DNA from: GCA-016699835 sp964543905
GTDB taxonomy: Bacteria > Planctomycetota > Phycisphaerae > Phycisphaerales > UBA1924
Assembly (NCBI GenBank): GCA_964543905.1
Contig: CAZIZO010000001.1
Span: 372,001-436,000, forward strand
Reading direction: 5' to 3'
DNA: 64,000 nucleotides
Below are positions 14,723-23,277 of this stretch, in pieces. The notes below the pieces were generated by a model. It made no database searches. It saw only the letters and a list, made by a program, of their open reading frames with translations, and had not been told where the DNA came from. Each line of letters starts with the position of its first letter. Position 1 is the first letter of the stretch. A program made the translations under genes and the position numbers.

Positions 14723-17158
14723 ATGCTCAACCCCCACCCCCACCCCCACCCCCACCCCCACGCCCATGCCCTGCCCCACGCCCGTTCTCCCCTAACCCTC
14801 CTTGCCCCCCTCGCCCTCGCGCTCGTCGCGCTCGCGGGCACCACCACCCGCGCCCACGCGCAGGTCGTCGTTGATGGTCTGGGCGACCGCATCGCCGTCT
14901 ACCACAAAGATGTGGCGGCGAAGAGCACGGCCCATCCCTCCTACGCCCTCGCCGCCCCGCCGAAACTGGGCCCTGCGCCCGCCAACATGAAGGTCACGCC
15001 GCTCTTTGGCGAAACCGCCGGCAAGCCCTCCGTCCGCATCACCATCGACCCCGCCACCAGCCTCTACGGCACGGGCGAAGTGACCGGCCCCCTCCTCCGC
15101 AACGGGCGCCGCGTCGTCTGCTGGAACACCGACGCCTACGGCTACGGCGACGAAACGTACAGCCTCTATCAATCGCACCCATGGGTCCTCGCGGTGCGGC
15201 CCGACGGCACGGCCTTCGGCGTCCTCGCCGACACCACGTACCGCTGCACCATCGACACCGCCGCCGCACGCAGCGACGAGATCGCCTTCATCGCGGGCGG
15301 GCCCACCGTCCCCGCCACGGGCTTTGACCAGTACGACCCGGCGAAGGACACGACGGCGTACCCCGCGTTCCCGGTGATCATCATCGAACGCGATTCACCG
15401 CAGGACGTCGTCAAGGCCCTCGCGGATCTCACCGGCAAGATGCCCATGCCGCCCAAGTGGGCCGTGGGGTATCACCAGTGCCGCTATTCGTACTACCCCG
15501 AGTCGCGGGCGCGCGTGATCGCGAGCGAGTTCCGCAAGCGCTCGATCCCTTGCGACGTCATCTGGTACGACATCGACTACATGGAAGCCTTCCGCGTCTT
15601 CACCTTCGATCGCGGCTACTTCCCCGACCCCAAGAGACTGAACGACGATCTCCTCAAGGACGGCTTCCACAACGTCTGGATGATCGACCCGGGCATGAAA
15701 TCGCGCGAGACGCCCGGCCCGGCGGATCGCAAGGCCGAGGATTTGGCGAAAGAGCCCAAGGATGTGCAGGACGCGCGCGCGAAGGAACTGGCGAAGTACA
15801 AGGCGATCCACGAATCTGGGGCAACCGCCGATGCGTGGGTCAAGATGGCCGACGGCAGCGTCTTCGAGGGCGAGGTCTGGCCCGGCATGTGCACCTTCCC
15901 CGACTACACCCGCCCCGACGTGCGCGTCTGGTGGGGCGCCCTCTACAGAGACTTTGTGGCGAACGGCATCACCGGCATCTGGAACGATATGAACGAGCCC
16001 GCCGTCTTCGGCGTGCCCGGCAAGACCATGCCGGAGAACAACGTCCATCTCGGCGACCCCGCCATGATCGACTGGACCGGCAAACCCCAGGGCGCCGAAC
16101 GCGCCAAGGGCCCGCACGCCCGCTACCACAACGTCTACGGCATGATGATGATCAAGGGCACGCGCGAGGGCATCCAGGCCGCCAACCCCGACAAACGACC
16201 CTTCGTCCTCTCCCGCGCCAGTTTCATCGGCGGACAGCGCTACGGCCCCACCTGGACCGGCGACAACACCGCCGACTGGGCCCACCTCGAAGACTCCATC
16301 CCCATGGTCCTCAACCTCGGGCTCTCCGGGCAGGCCTTCACCGGCCCCGACCTCGGCGGGTTTGTCGGCAACGGCGACGCCAAGCAGTTCGCCCGCTGGA
16401 TGGGCTTCGGCGCCATGCTCCCCTTCGCCCGTGGGCACACCGGCAAGGGCAACGTGGACAAGGAGCCCTGGGCCTTCGGCCCCGAAGTCGAAGAGACCTG
16501 CCGCCTCGCGCTCGCGCGGCGCTACCGCTTCATGCCGTACCTCTACACCCTCTTCCATGAATCGAGCACCACGGGCCTGCCCATCGCGCGCCCCCTCTTC
16601 TTCGCCGACCCTAAGGACATGGCGTTGCGCACTGAGGACGACGCGTTCCTCCTCGGAGGCGACGTGATCGTCGCGGCCCAGGTCACCCCCGATCGCGCAC
16701 GCGTCATCACCATGCCTAAGGGCGATTGGCGTGCCTTCGACTTTGAGATTCCCAGCGACATCAAGAGCACCATGACGGGACGCGACAGCGTGAACCCTGA
16801 TCTGCCCAGGCTCTATCTGCGTCCTGGCGCGATCGTGGCGACGGGCCCGGTCATGATGCACGTGGATCAGCGCCCCTTGGACCCCATCACGCTCCTCGTC
16901 AACCTCGACGAAAACGGCCAAGCCTCCGGAACGCTCTACGAAGACTCAGGCGACGGGTACGGGCATGAAAAGGACCAGTACCTGCGGACTACCTATCGTG
17001 CCCGCCGAGAGGGTGGAAAGGTGATGATCGAGGTGACGTCGGCGGAAGGCAGCATGCCGCGACCCACGCGCGCCCTGAGCGTGCGACTCCTCGTGGCGAG
17101 CGGCGAGATCGCCAAGCAGGGGTCTGATGGCGAGCCCGTCGTGCTGCCTCTCGAGTAA
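14723..17158 (+). CDS. Secreted GH31 alpha-glucosidase
   Basis: An 811-residue exported glycoside hydrolase family 31 enzyme. The nucleophile motif is GIWNDMNEPAVF; GPTWTGDNTADW supplies the acid/base Asp; YHQCRYSYYPESRARVI and VIWYDIDYMEAF are further family signatures. Family members release glucose from non-reducing ends of alpha-glucans, which suits the neighbouring amylase. The ATG at 14723 is preceded by AAAGGA with six bases between. The first 20 residues carry a Pro-His repeat before the hydrophobic core LTLLAPLALALVALAG, and cleavage is likely after AHA. An upstream in-frame codon at 14558 would place the operator inside the gene, so I reject it. A linker of about 50 residues (KSRETPGPADRKAEDLAKEP region) is inserted in the barrel. 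Confidence 0.94.
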   Translation: MLNPHPHPHPHPHAHALPHARSPLTLLAPLALALVALAGTTTRAHAQVVVDGLGDRIAVYHKDVAAKSTAHPSYALAAPPKLGPAPANMKVTPLFGETAGKPSVRITIDPATSLYGTGEVTGPLLRNGRRVVCWNTDAYGYGDETYSLYQSHPWVLAVRPDGTAFGVLADTTYRCTIDTAAARSDEIAFIAGGPTVPATGFDQYDPAKDTTAYPAFPVIIIERDSPQDVVKALADLTGKMPMPPKWAVGYHQCRYSYYPESRARVIASEFRKRSIPCDVIWYDIDYMEAFRVFTFDRGYFPDPKRLNDDLLKDGFHNVWMIDPGMKSRETPGPADRKAEDLAKEPKDVQDARAKELAKYKAIHESGATADAWVKMADGSVFEGEVWPGMCTFPDYTRPDVRVWWGALYRDFVANGITGIWNDMNEPAVFGVPGKTMPENNVHLGDPAMIDWTGKPQGAERAKGPHARYHNVYGMMMIKGTREGIQAANPDKRPFVLSRASFIGGQRYGPTWTGDNTADWAHLEDSIPMVLNLGLSGQAFTGPDLGGFVGNGDAKQFARWMGFGAMLPFARGHTGKGNVDKEPWAFGPEVEETCRLALARRYRFMPYLYTLFHESSTTGLPIARPLFFADPKDMALRTEDDAFLLGGDVIVAAQVTPDRARVITMPKGDWRAFDFEIPSDIKSTMTGRDSVNPDLPRLYLRPGAIVATGPVMMHVDQRPLDPITLLVNLDENGQASGTLYEDSGDGYGHEKDQYLRTTYRARREGGKVMIEVTSAEGSMPRPTRALSVRLLVASGEIAKQGSDGEPVVLPLE
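14730..14759 (+). repeat. Hexanucleotide tandem repeat in the GH31 signal region
   Basis: Five copies of ACCCCC encode a run of Pro-His dipeptides. The 6-base unit means copy-number change stays in frame and would alter only the length of the basic/His-rich N-region of the signal peptide. Confidence 0.8.
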
Positions 17159-17271
17159 TGTCTTGTTATAGGACTTATTTTGCGAGGCCCCGCGCTCCTC
17201 GGCCCGGAATTTGGGGAATTCTCGCCGAAGTTTGAACTTCGGGTGGCATCCTCAAAAACAGGGTGCATGTT

Positions 17272-17331
17272 GTGGGGTGGAGGGACGCGGTCGCCGAGCG
17301 CCCGTTGTACGCGCTCGGCGGAACGCCCCAC
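17272..17331 (+). promoter_or_regulatory. Two-tier hairpin in the leader of the PEP-CTERM gene
   Basis: Inner perfect 10-base stem CGCCGAGCGC (17292-17301) with GCGCTCGGCG (17311-17320), enclosed by GTGGGG (17272-17277) and CCCCAC (17326-17331). There is no T run, so it is not a simple terminator. It ends 28 bases before the ATG of the next gene and would be part of its 5' untranslated region. A separate palindrome CGAAGTTTGAACTTCG lies at 17226-17241. Confidence 0.45.
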
Positions 17332-17359
17332 CCGTGCGGAGATTGGAAGGGACGAGATC

Positions 17360-17998
17360 ATGAAGTCGAGTACGCTGTTCGCGCTGTTGACCCTGGGTGG
17401 GCTTTCGGGCGGGGCGTCCGCGGAGATCGTGACGCTGACCTTTGAAGGCTTGGGCGATAATACGGACGTCCTGAACTATTACAACGGCGGATTCACCGGG
17501 GACGGAACGGGACCCGGCCCGAACTTTGGTGTGCAGTTCAACGCGGGAGCCCGTTCGGTGGTGGACTTTGACGCCGGTGGGTCGGGCAACATCGCGAACG
17601 AGCCTTCTGGCCAGACCGCGTTGTTCTTCTTCAGCGTGAACTCGGCCGTGATGAACGTGCCCGGCGGATTTTCGGACGGCTTTGGCACGTGGTTCTCCAC
17701 GATCGGAGAGACGGGGCTTATTGAAATTTATAGCGAAATCGACGCGGGCGGGGCGTTGCTGGGCACCATCGAACTCGCGGCCTTGGGCAGCACGCCCAAC
17801 GGGGGAGACCCGACGGGCGACTTCAATCGCTGGCGAGAAGTCGGGATGACGTTCGCGGGGACGGCACGATCCGTTCGCATCTCAGGAACGTCGAACACCA
17901 TCGCGATCGACAACATCACGTTCGGGGCCGTGCCAGCCCCCGGCTTGGCGACGGTGGTGATGGGAATCGGCATGAGTTTGGCGCGCCGGCGTCGTTGA
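17360..17998 (+). CDS. Secreted protein with PEP-CTERM-like sorting tail
   Basis: A 212-residue exported protein of unknown function. Residues 1-22 form a signal peptide (MKSSTLFALLTLGGLSGGAS, cleavage near ASA-E). The body is a Gly/Thr/Asn-rich beta-sandwich type sequence (IVTLTFEGLGDNTDVLNYYN start, SGTSNTIAIDNITFG end), as seen in many planctomycete exported proteins that may bind surfaces or carbohydrate. The C-terminus has VPAPGLATVV, a short hydrophobic stretch and RRRR, a variant of the PEP-CTERM signal read by an exosortase. No exosortase gene is in the window. The ATG at 17360 has GGAAGG nine bases upstream. Confidence 0.85.
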   Translation: MKSSTLFALLTLGGLSGGASAEIVTLTFEGLGDNTDVLNYYNGGFTGDGTGPGPNFGVQFNAGARSVVDFDAGGSGNIANEPSGQTALFFFSVNSAVMNVPGGFSDGFGTWFSTIGETGLIEIYSEIDAGGALLGTIELAALGSTPNGGDPTGDFNRWREVGMTFAGTARSVRISGTSNTIAIDNITFGAVPAPGLATVVMGIGMSLARRRR

Positions 17999-18216
17999 TC
18001 TTTGTACACGGCCGCCGCTCGACACCCATGGGCTCCAAAAGTTCAAACGTAATAGGCCCTTGATCGCTTTGTTCATATTCCATTCGTACTCCAAAATGAG
18101 TTGGAATTCACCCTACCCAAACCCTAGTTTCCGATATACTCGATGTCTCAAGGGATGTGCAATCCGTGGCCGACGAAGCGGTTGACCTTTCGGCGACGGG
18201 CGTGGTTGGTGCATGC

Positions 18217-19188
18217 ATGACGAAGCGGGCTGGTGGATTCACGCTGATCGAGTTGCTCGTGGTGATTGCGATCACCGCGATCTTGATCAGTCTGCTCCTC
18301 CCGGTCGTTGGGAAGGCCCGGGATTCGGCACGCCAGTTGAAGGACTCATCGCAGCAGCGTTCGGTGGTCCAAGCGTTCGGCGCGTGGGCGTTGAACGACA
18401 AGGATCGGTACCCGTTGCCGAGCCGGCTCGACGGGGACAACTCCACGCTGACCTTTGGAACCACGCCGACTGAAAAGGACAACACGGGCAACATCATGTC
18501 GGTGCTCGTGTTCAACGGGTTCTTGACCCCCAAGACGCTGGTGAGCCCGGCGGAAAACAACCCCGCCATCAAACCGGACCTCGGGTATGAGTACGCGTCA
18601 CCAACGCTCGCCGCGATGCCCGACCGGGCGTTGTGGGATCCCGGATTCGCGGGCATGCCGGGCGAAAACACGTTCAATGGGATCAGCAGCGGTCTTCCAA
18701 AGATCGGGGCGAGGCGGGAAGGTTCCGGGAATGTTTCGTTCGCACACTTGACGCCCTTTGGAGATCGCCTGGCCAAGCGATGGCGTGGGTCGGGCACTTC
18801 GAATGAGCCCATACTCGCGACGCGTGGACCCGTCTATGAGGGCTCGACGGGGAGTTGGTATCTCGTCCCCAACTCCAGCGGCGCCCAGTCGAACCGGATG
18901 AAGATCTTCGGCTCACGAACCCGATGGGCCGGAAACGTGGTCTACAACGACGGGCATCTGCGATTTGAGACGCGACCGGACCCCTCGACGGTCCCGATTT
19001 CCCTCGGACAAACGGTCGTTCGCTTGCCGGCGTACTACGACAACATCTTCGTGAACGAAGATGAGAGCAACGGGACGGTGGGATTCCACCAGATCCCTTC
19101 GATCGGCGGGAACACGTTCCTGCAAGTCTATGGCAACGTGCTCGGCGGTGGCGGGCCCGACATCGTCGTGACGCACTTCGAAGACTAG
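18217..19188 (+). CDS. Prepilin-type N-terminal domain protein (pseudopilin-like)
   Basis: A 323-residue protein starting with a type IV prepilin leader: MTKRAGG then FTLIELLVVIAITAILISLL, so a prepilin peptidase would cut before Phe and methylate it. The body contains WAGNVVYNDGHLRFE, a match to the short C-terminal segment ending in an Asp-Gly pair found in planctomycete pseudopilins. It belongs to the large family of stand-alone major-pseudopilin-like proteins of this phylum, whose function is not known. The ATG at 18217 is chosen because it gives the short positively charged leader; an in-frame codon at 18157 gives an implausibly long one. It ends one base from the convergent tgt gene. 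Confidence 0.87.
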   Translation: MTKRAGGFTLIELLVVIAITAILISLLLPVVGKARDSARQLKDSSQQRSVVQAFGAWALNDKDRYPLPSRLDGDNSTLTFGTTPTEKDNTGNIMSVLVFNGFLTPKTLVSPAENNPAIKPDLGYEYASPTLAAMPDRALWDPGFAGMPGENTFNGISSGLPKIGARREGSGNVSFAHLTPFGDRLAKRWRGSGTSNEPILATRGPVYEGSTGSWYLVPNSSGAQSNRMKIFGSRTRWAGNVVYNDGHLRFETRPDPSTVPISLGQTVVRLPAYYDNIFVNEDESNGTVGFHQIPSIGGNTFLQVYGNVLGGGGPDIVVTHFED

Positions 19189-19189
19189 A

Positions 19190-20449
19190 TCATGCCGACT
19201 CGTCCGCGATGGACGACGCAGGAACGGCACAAGGCCAACGTTCGCCGAAGGCGGTCCAGTCTCCCTCGACAATCGTGGCGCGGAGGTCGTGCATGAACCG
19301 CTGAAAGTGGCGGATGTTGTGCAGGCTCGTGAGGATGGGCCCGAGCATTTCGTCGGCCATAAACAAGTGGCGGAGGTACGCGCGGGTGAACTTTCCGCCC
19401 GCGCACGCGAGGCAATCGCACGAGGGATCGATCGGGCTTGGATCCTCGGCGTACTTCGCGTTTCGCAGTCGAATCTGCCCAGACGACGTGAAGGCGTTGG
19501 CGTTGCGCCCGTTGCGCGTCGGGAGAACACAATCGAACATATCGACGCCCGCGCGGACGGCGGCGAGGAGATCGCGTTCGTACCCCACACCCATGAGGTA
19601 TCGCGGCTTGTCGCTGGGAAGCAGTGGAGCGGTGTGACGGACGACTCGCGCAATGTCGTCGGAAGATTCGCCCACGGCGACGCCGCCGATCGCGTAGCCG
19701 GGAAGGTCGATGTTGCAGATCCGCTCCGCGGACCAGGTTCGACGATCGAGATCGGTGCCGCCCTGGACGATGCCGAAAAGGGCTTGATCGTCCGGGCGGG
19801 CGTGCGACGATTTGCATCGTTCGAGCCAGCGCACGGTTCGCTCGTTGGCTTGATCGAGGCGAGCGGCGTGGTCCAAGACCTTGTCTCGTTTGAGAACGCG
19901 TGCGAGGCGCGGATCGCCCGGCGAGTCCGCGGGGTGTGCGCCGAGCGTGGCGTGTCCCGCGGGGGCGGAGGGCGGGCAATCGTCGAACGCCATGATGATG
20001 TCGCTGCCCAGCGCGTTCTGGACGTCCATGGCGCGCTCGGGAGTAAACCGGATCTTGGACCCGTCGATGATGGATCGAAAGGTGACGCCCTCGTCATCGA
20101 CGGCGTTGAGGTCGGCCATCGAGTAGGCCTGGTAGCCACCGGAATCGGTCAGGATGGGGGCGTCCCAGTTCATGAACTTGTGCACGCCGCCGAGGCGGCG
20201 AATGAGTTCGTGCCCGGGACGGAGGAACAAGTGGTAGGTGTTGTTGAGGATGATCTGGCTGCCGGTCTGGACGACGAGATGCGGGAGAAGGCCCTTGACG
20301 GACGCTCGCGTGCCGACGGGCATGAAGGCGGGCGTGTCGAACGTGCCGTGGGGCGTGGTGACGCGGCCGAGGCGAGCGGCGGACCCGGGATCGCGATGGA
20401 GGATGTCGAACCGAATGGGCGGCAAGGAGACAAGGGTAGGGAGTGGCAC
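19190..20449 (-). CDS. tgt: Queuine/preQ1 tRNA-ribosyltransferase with an extra segment
   Basis: Exchanges guanine 34 for preQ1 in tRNAs with GUN anticodons. LTDSGGYQAYS carries the general acid/base Asp102, GVDMFDCVLPTRNGRNA the nucleophile Asp, GIVQGG the base-recognition loop and CDCLACAGGKFTRAYLRHL the zinc ligands. The protein is 419 residues against about 375 in typical members, because roughly 35 residues (about 161-195, SAPAGHATLGAHPADSPGDP onward) are inserted after IIMAFDDC and before ERTVRWLERC. The start at 20449 (MPLPTLVSLPPIRFDI) is plausible. No other queuosine genes are present in the window. Confidence 0.95.
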   Translation of the reverse strand: MPLPTLVSLPPIRFDILHRDPGSAARLGRVTTPHGTFDTPAFMPVGTRASVKGLLPHLVVQTGSQIILNNTYHLFLRPGHELIRRLGGVHKFMNWDAPILTDSGGYQAYSMADLNAVDDEGVTFRSIIDGSKIRFTPERAMDVQNALGSDIIMAFDDCPPSAPAGHATLGAHPADSPGDPRLARVLKRDKVLDHAARLDQANERTVRWLERCKSSHARPDDQALFGIVQGGTDLDRRTWSAERICNIDLPGYAIGGVAVGESSDDIARVVRHTAPLLPSDKPRYLMGVGYERDLLAAVRAGVDMFDCVLPTRNGRNANAFTSSGQIRLRNAKYAEDPSPIDPSCDCLACAGGKFTRAYLRHLFMADEMLGPILTSLHNIRHFQRFMHDLRATIVEGDWTAFGERWPCAVPASSIADESA

Positions 20450-20543
20450 GCCGCATCGAGCGCGGGCGGGTGCTCGGCGGACGAACGCTGTCGCCCAGCC
20501 GTGATGCGAACGCGGCGTGGCAGAACCGAAGATTCGCAGAGGA

Positions 20544-21689
20544 TCAGTAGGACTGGAGCGGGTCCTGATCGGCGGCGGCGACGAGGACGTGGCACTTGGG
20601 CAGTCTGGATTCGATCTGTTTCTTCAGGCGGGGCAGGTAGCCGCGCTCGGTGTTGGTGTGACCGCCCACGAGCACGGACATGCCGGCGTTGAGCGCCCCC
20701 AGAATCTCGTGGTGGTTCATTTCGCCCGTGACGAAGAGTTCACAACCCTCGCGGCGGGCAAGTTTGGAGAGTTTGGCTCCCGCGCCGGGGACCACGCCGA
20801 TGTGGGAAATGGGCTGGTCGGTGGTGCCCGCGATGGCATAGCGAACGCGATCCCGCTTGACGAAGTCCTTGAGGCGGCCCGCGAGTTCGTGGACGGTGGC
20901 GGGACGGTCGAGCACGAGGCGACGTCCCGGCCCCGCGCTGCGCTTGGGCTGGGGCTGGAGCGAGAAGACGTCGATGGCGGGCTCTTCGTACGGGTGGAAT
21001 CGGCGGAGAGTCTCGATGGCGAGCGCGAGCGCGCTCTTGGAGCAGACCATCTCGAGTCGGAGTTCTCGAACATGCTCGAGATGGCCCGGATGTCCAACGG
21101 TGGGATGCGTGGACTTGTCGCCCAAGAAGGTGGCGGAGCCCTCGACGGCGAATGAACACACGTTGTAGTGCCCGATGATGCCGGCACCGGCGGTGGCCAG
21201 GGCGCTGCGAACCTGATCGAGCGACTCGGCGGGCACGAATGTGACGATCTTCATCTCTTGGGTGATGGGGAGAACGCCATGGGCTTCGAGGGCGCGACAA
21301 TCGCCGGCGATCTTTCCTTCGTTCCTAGAGGCCGACAGCCCTTCGCAGAGCCAGTCGGTCACCCCTCCCGGGACGGCGTCAAGGGCGGTGTGGGGCGAGT
21401 AGATCGCGATCTGCGCCTCGATCGCGCGGAGGATGACGCGTTGCCGTGGTGTGGCGTCGGTGATGCGGGTAAGGGGCTCAAAGATGGGAGGGTGGTAGGC
21501 GATGACGGCGGAGGCCTTGGCGGCGATGGCTTCCTGGAGCACGGCTTCGGTGAGGTCGATGGTGAGGACCACGGGACCGTGGAGCGTGCGAGTCGAGTCG
21601 CCCACGAGGAGGCCGACTTTATCCCACGACTCCGCGAAGGAGAGGGGCGCAATGTCCTGCATGACGGCGACGAGATCGTGGAGCACCAT
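20544..21689 (-). CDS. Nif3-like dinuclear metal-centre protein
   Basis: A 381-residue member of the Nif3/YqfO (GTP cyclohydrolase I type 2 homologue) family. The two halves of the metal-binding Nif3 domain are visible: SWDKVGLLVGD, VIAYHPPIFEPL and YSPHTALDAVPGGVTDWL at the front, and ELFVTGEMNHHEIL and VLVGGHTNTERGYLP at the back. Between them (about residues 145-245) lies the extra CutA-like domain of YqfO-type members (KIVTFVPAESLDQVRSAL). The function in bacteria is not settled. It is divergent from the small HTH gene. Confidence 0.9.
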   Translation of the reverse strand: MVLHDLVAVMQDIAPLSFAESWDKVGLLVGDSTRTLHGPVVLTIDLTEAVLQEAIAAKASAVIAYHPPIFEPLTRITDATPRQRVILRAIEAQIAIYSPHTALDAVPGGVTDWLCEGLSASRNEGKIAGDCRALEAHGVLPITQEMKIVTFVPAESLDQVRSALATAGAGIIGHYNVCSFAVEGSATFLGDKSTHPTVGHPGHLEHVRELRLEMVCSKSALALAIETLRRFHPYEEPAIDVFSLQPQPKRSAGPGRRLVLDRPATVHELAGRLKDFVKRDRVRYAIAGTTDQPISHIGVVPGAGAKLSKLARREGCELFVTGEMNHHEILGALNAGMSVLVGGHTNTERGYLPRLKKQIESRLPKCHVLVAAADQDPLQSY

Positions 21690-21738
21690 GATTCAGCATA
21701 TCGCGTCGAGGGAGTGGACGAGACGAAAACGTGACGCG

Positions 21739-21749
21739 GACAATTTGTC
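21739..21749. promoter_or_regulatory. Short palindrome between nif3-like and HTH genes
   Basis: GACAATTTGTC is a perfect 11-base palindrome in the 150-base divergent spacer, 91 bases before the HTH start. It is a candidate operator for that regulator; no second copy was seen nearby, so this is weak. Confidence 0.3.
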
Positions 21750-21839
21750 GAAGAGGTTGCCCGCGAGCGATCCGGTCGCGTACTCTATTGGCTCGCACCC
21801 CTGCGACGTTACACAAGCCCCTTGCACGGAGGACTCGCC

Positions 21840-22130
21840 ATTCCTGCCGCATTCAACAAAGCACGCAAATCCGCCGCCCCGAAGAGCAAGCGCTCACCCA
21901 AGTTGGACACGGACATCGATGGTTTCCTGAACCGCGTCATCTCGCTCGCGAAGGATTCGAGCATCAACGAGTTTGCGGAACTGACGAACACGAACGCGGA
22001 AACGGTGCGTCGCTATCTGCGCAAGATCAGCGTGCCGGACGTTGGCTTTGCGATTCGGCTCTCGCGGCGCCTGAAGGTCAGCCCGGATTGGTTGTTGACC
22101 GGGAAGGGCCATGCGAAGGGCACCAAGTAG
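21840..22130 (+). CDS. Small XRE-type helix-turn-helix regulator, probable ATT start
   Basis: The product is 96 residues. Residues 1-25 are basic and unstructured; then SINEFAELTNTNAETVRRYL forms the helix-turn-helix, followed by RRLKVSPDWLLTGKG, the ending typical of phage-repressor/XRE-type DNA-binding domains. There is no ATG, GTG or CTG with a ribosome-binding site. A GGAGGA (21828-21833) sits six bases before an in-frame ATT at 21840, so translation most likely begins with AUU. The only other choice, TTG at 21822, has no Shine-Dalgarno sequence and would put the GGAGGA inside the gene. Rare AUU starts respond to IF3 level in other bacteria, and infC is about 4 kb away with a similar oddity. 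Confidence 0.8.
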   Translation: MPAAFNKARKSAAPKSKRSPKLDTDIDGFLNRVISLAKDSSINEFAELTNTNAETVRRYLRKISVPDVGFAIRLSRRLKVSPDWLLTGKGHAKGTK

Positions 22131-22225
22131 AGGTGTGGAACGGACGGACATGCTCGCTCAATTGCGTCCGCCGAGATGGACGCGCACATGGGGGATGGCG
22201 CCCGGGGGAGTTCGAGATCGCATGC

Positions 22226-23134
22226 CTAACGGGGCATGTTGATCCAGCCGTAGGGCTGCACGAAGCCGAATCGCCAGTCGTTGTCGGAGATGCTAATCCA
22301 ACTCGTGGACATCTGGCGCCCGTTCGCGTACATGTCGTTGCACTCGAAGTGGGTGTCGCGTGACTGGAGCGTCTCGTTGCCGTCGGTGGGCGCCTTAAAG
22401 AGCATGGCGGACCCGTCGAGGAAACTGACGTGCCCCCCGCGGGAGTGGCGGGTGGTGAGTTGGTCCTCGTTGCCGAACATGCCGTCGCGATACTGCTGAT
22501 TCCACCATCGGACACTCTCTTCAAAGAAGATGGGCACGCTGTGGAAGAGGGTGAGTTGGTTGGCGGCCGCCGCGGAGAGGACGCGCGTGCCGTTGGCCGC
22601 GTTGGGGGGCAGATATCCGACGCGGGTCTGGCAATCGAGTTTGGCGCCTTCGGTTTCGTCGAGCATGGTGTAGTCGAAGTTGACGCCGGTGCGACTCGAC
22701 CACATGTTCTCGTACTCGGTGTTGTTGAGCGTGCGTCGCTTGTTGGTCGGGCACTCGCCAATGAAGTGGGCGTTGGAAACGTATTGGTACATGAGGCCCG
22801 GGCCTCGGGTGCCGTTCTCCACGGTTTGGGCCCAGAGCGCGACGTTGGTGGCGGGTGGCGCAGGAGGCGGGGGCGGGTTGACTTCGGGGTCGAAATAGCG
22901 GGCACCCGCGGGGAAGGGGTTGCGCTTTGCGACGGGCCAAACCTGATCTTTGTTGTCGGTGGCGTACTGGATCGTTGCGAGCGCGAACTGCTTGACATTC
23001 GAGAGACACTTGACCGTCTGACCCGTTGCGCGAGCCTTGCCGAGCGCCGGGAGCAGGATCGCAATGAGCAGCGCGATGACGGCGATCACGACCAGCAACT
23101 CGATGAGCGTGAACGCAGGACGACGAAGCCTCAT
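22226..23134 (-). CDS. Prepilin-type protein with H-X9-DG C-terminal motif
   Basis: A 302-residue pseudopilin-like protein. The leader MRLRRPA is followed by FTLIELLVVIAVIALLIAIL. The DUF1559-type C-terminal motif is visible as RHSRGGHVSFLDGSAM, and a Pro-rich stretch (NPPPPPAPPATN) lies near residue 85. The gene appears free-standing, convergent to the HTH gene and divergent from rlmN. The ATG at 23134 has GGAG nine bases upstream; ATG at 23143 would overlap that site. Function is unknown; such proteins are very numerous in planctomycetes. Confidence 0.88.
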   Translation of the reverse strand: MRLRRPAFTLIELLVVIAVIALLIAILLPALGKARATGQTVKCLSNVKQFALATIQYATDNKDQVWPVAKRNPFPAGARYFDPEVNPPPPPAPPATNVALWAQTVENGTRGPGLMYQYVSNAHFIGECPTNKRRTLNNTEYENMWSSRTGVNFDYTMLDETEGAKLDCQTRVGYLPPNAANGTRVLSAAAANQLTLFHSVPIFFEESVRWWNQQYRDGMFGNEDQLTTRHSRGGHVSFLDGSAMLFKAPTDGNETLQSRDTHFECNDMYANGRQMSTSWISISDNDWRFGFVQPYGWINMPR

Positions 23135-23277
23135 GGATGGCATCTCCGAGAGTGTCTTTGGGATGTGTGGAAGATACCCGAGACCTGAACTCCTTGCAAT
23201 CTTCATGTTCGTCACCCATGGATTTGTACGGTTTTCGGTCGCAGAATCGGACTCCATCCCGTTCTACGATCGCCCGT

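Noticed and set aside
18101..18145. A sigma-70-type promoter before the prepilin-like gene (TTGGAA, TATACT).
   Set aside because: The two hexamers are about 28 bases apart, far from the 17-base optimum.
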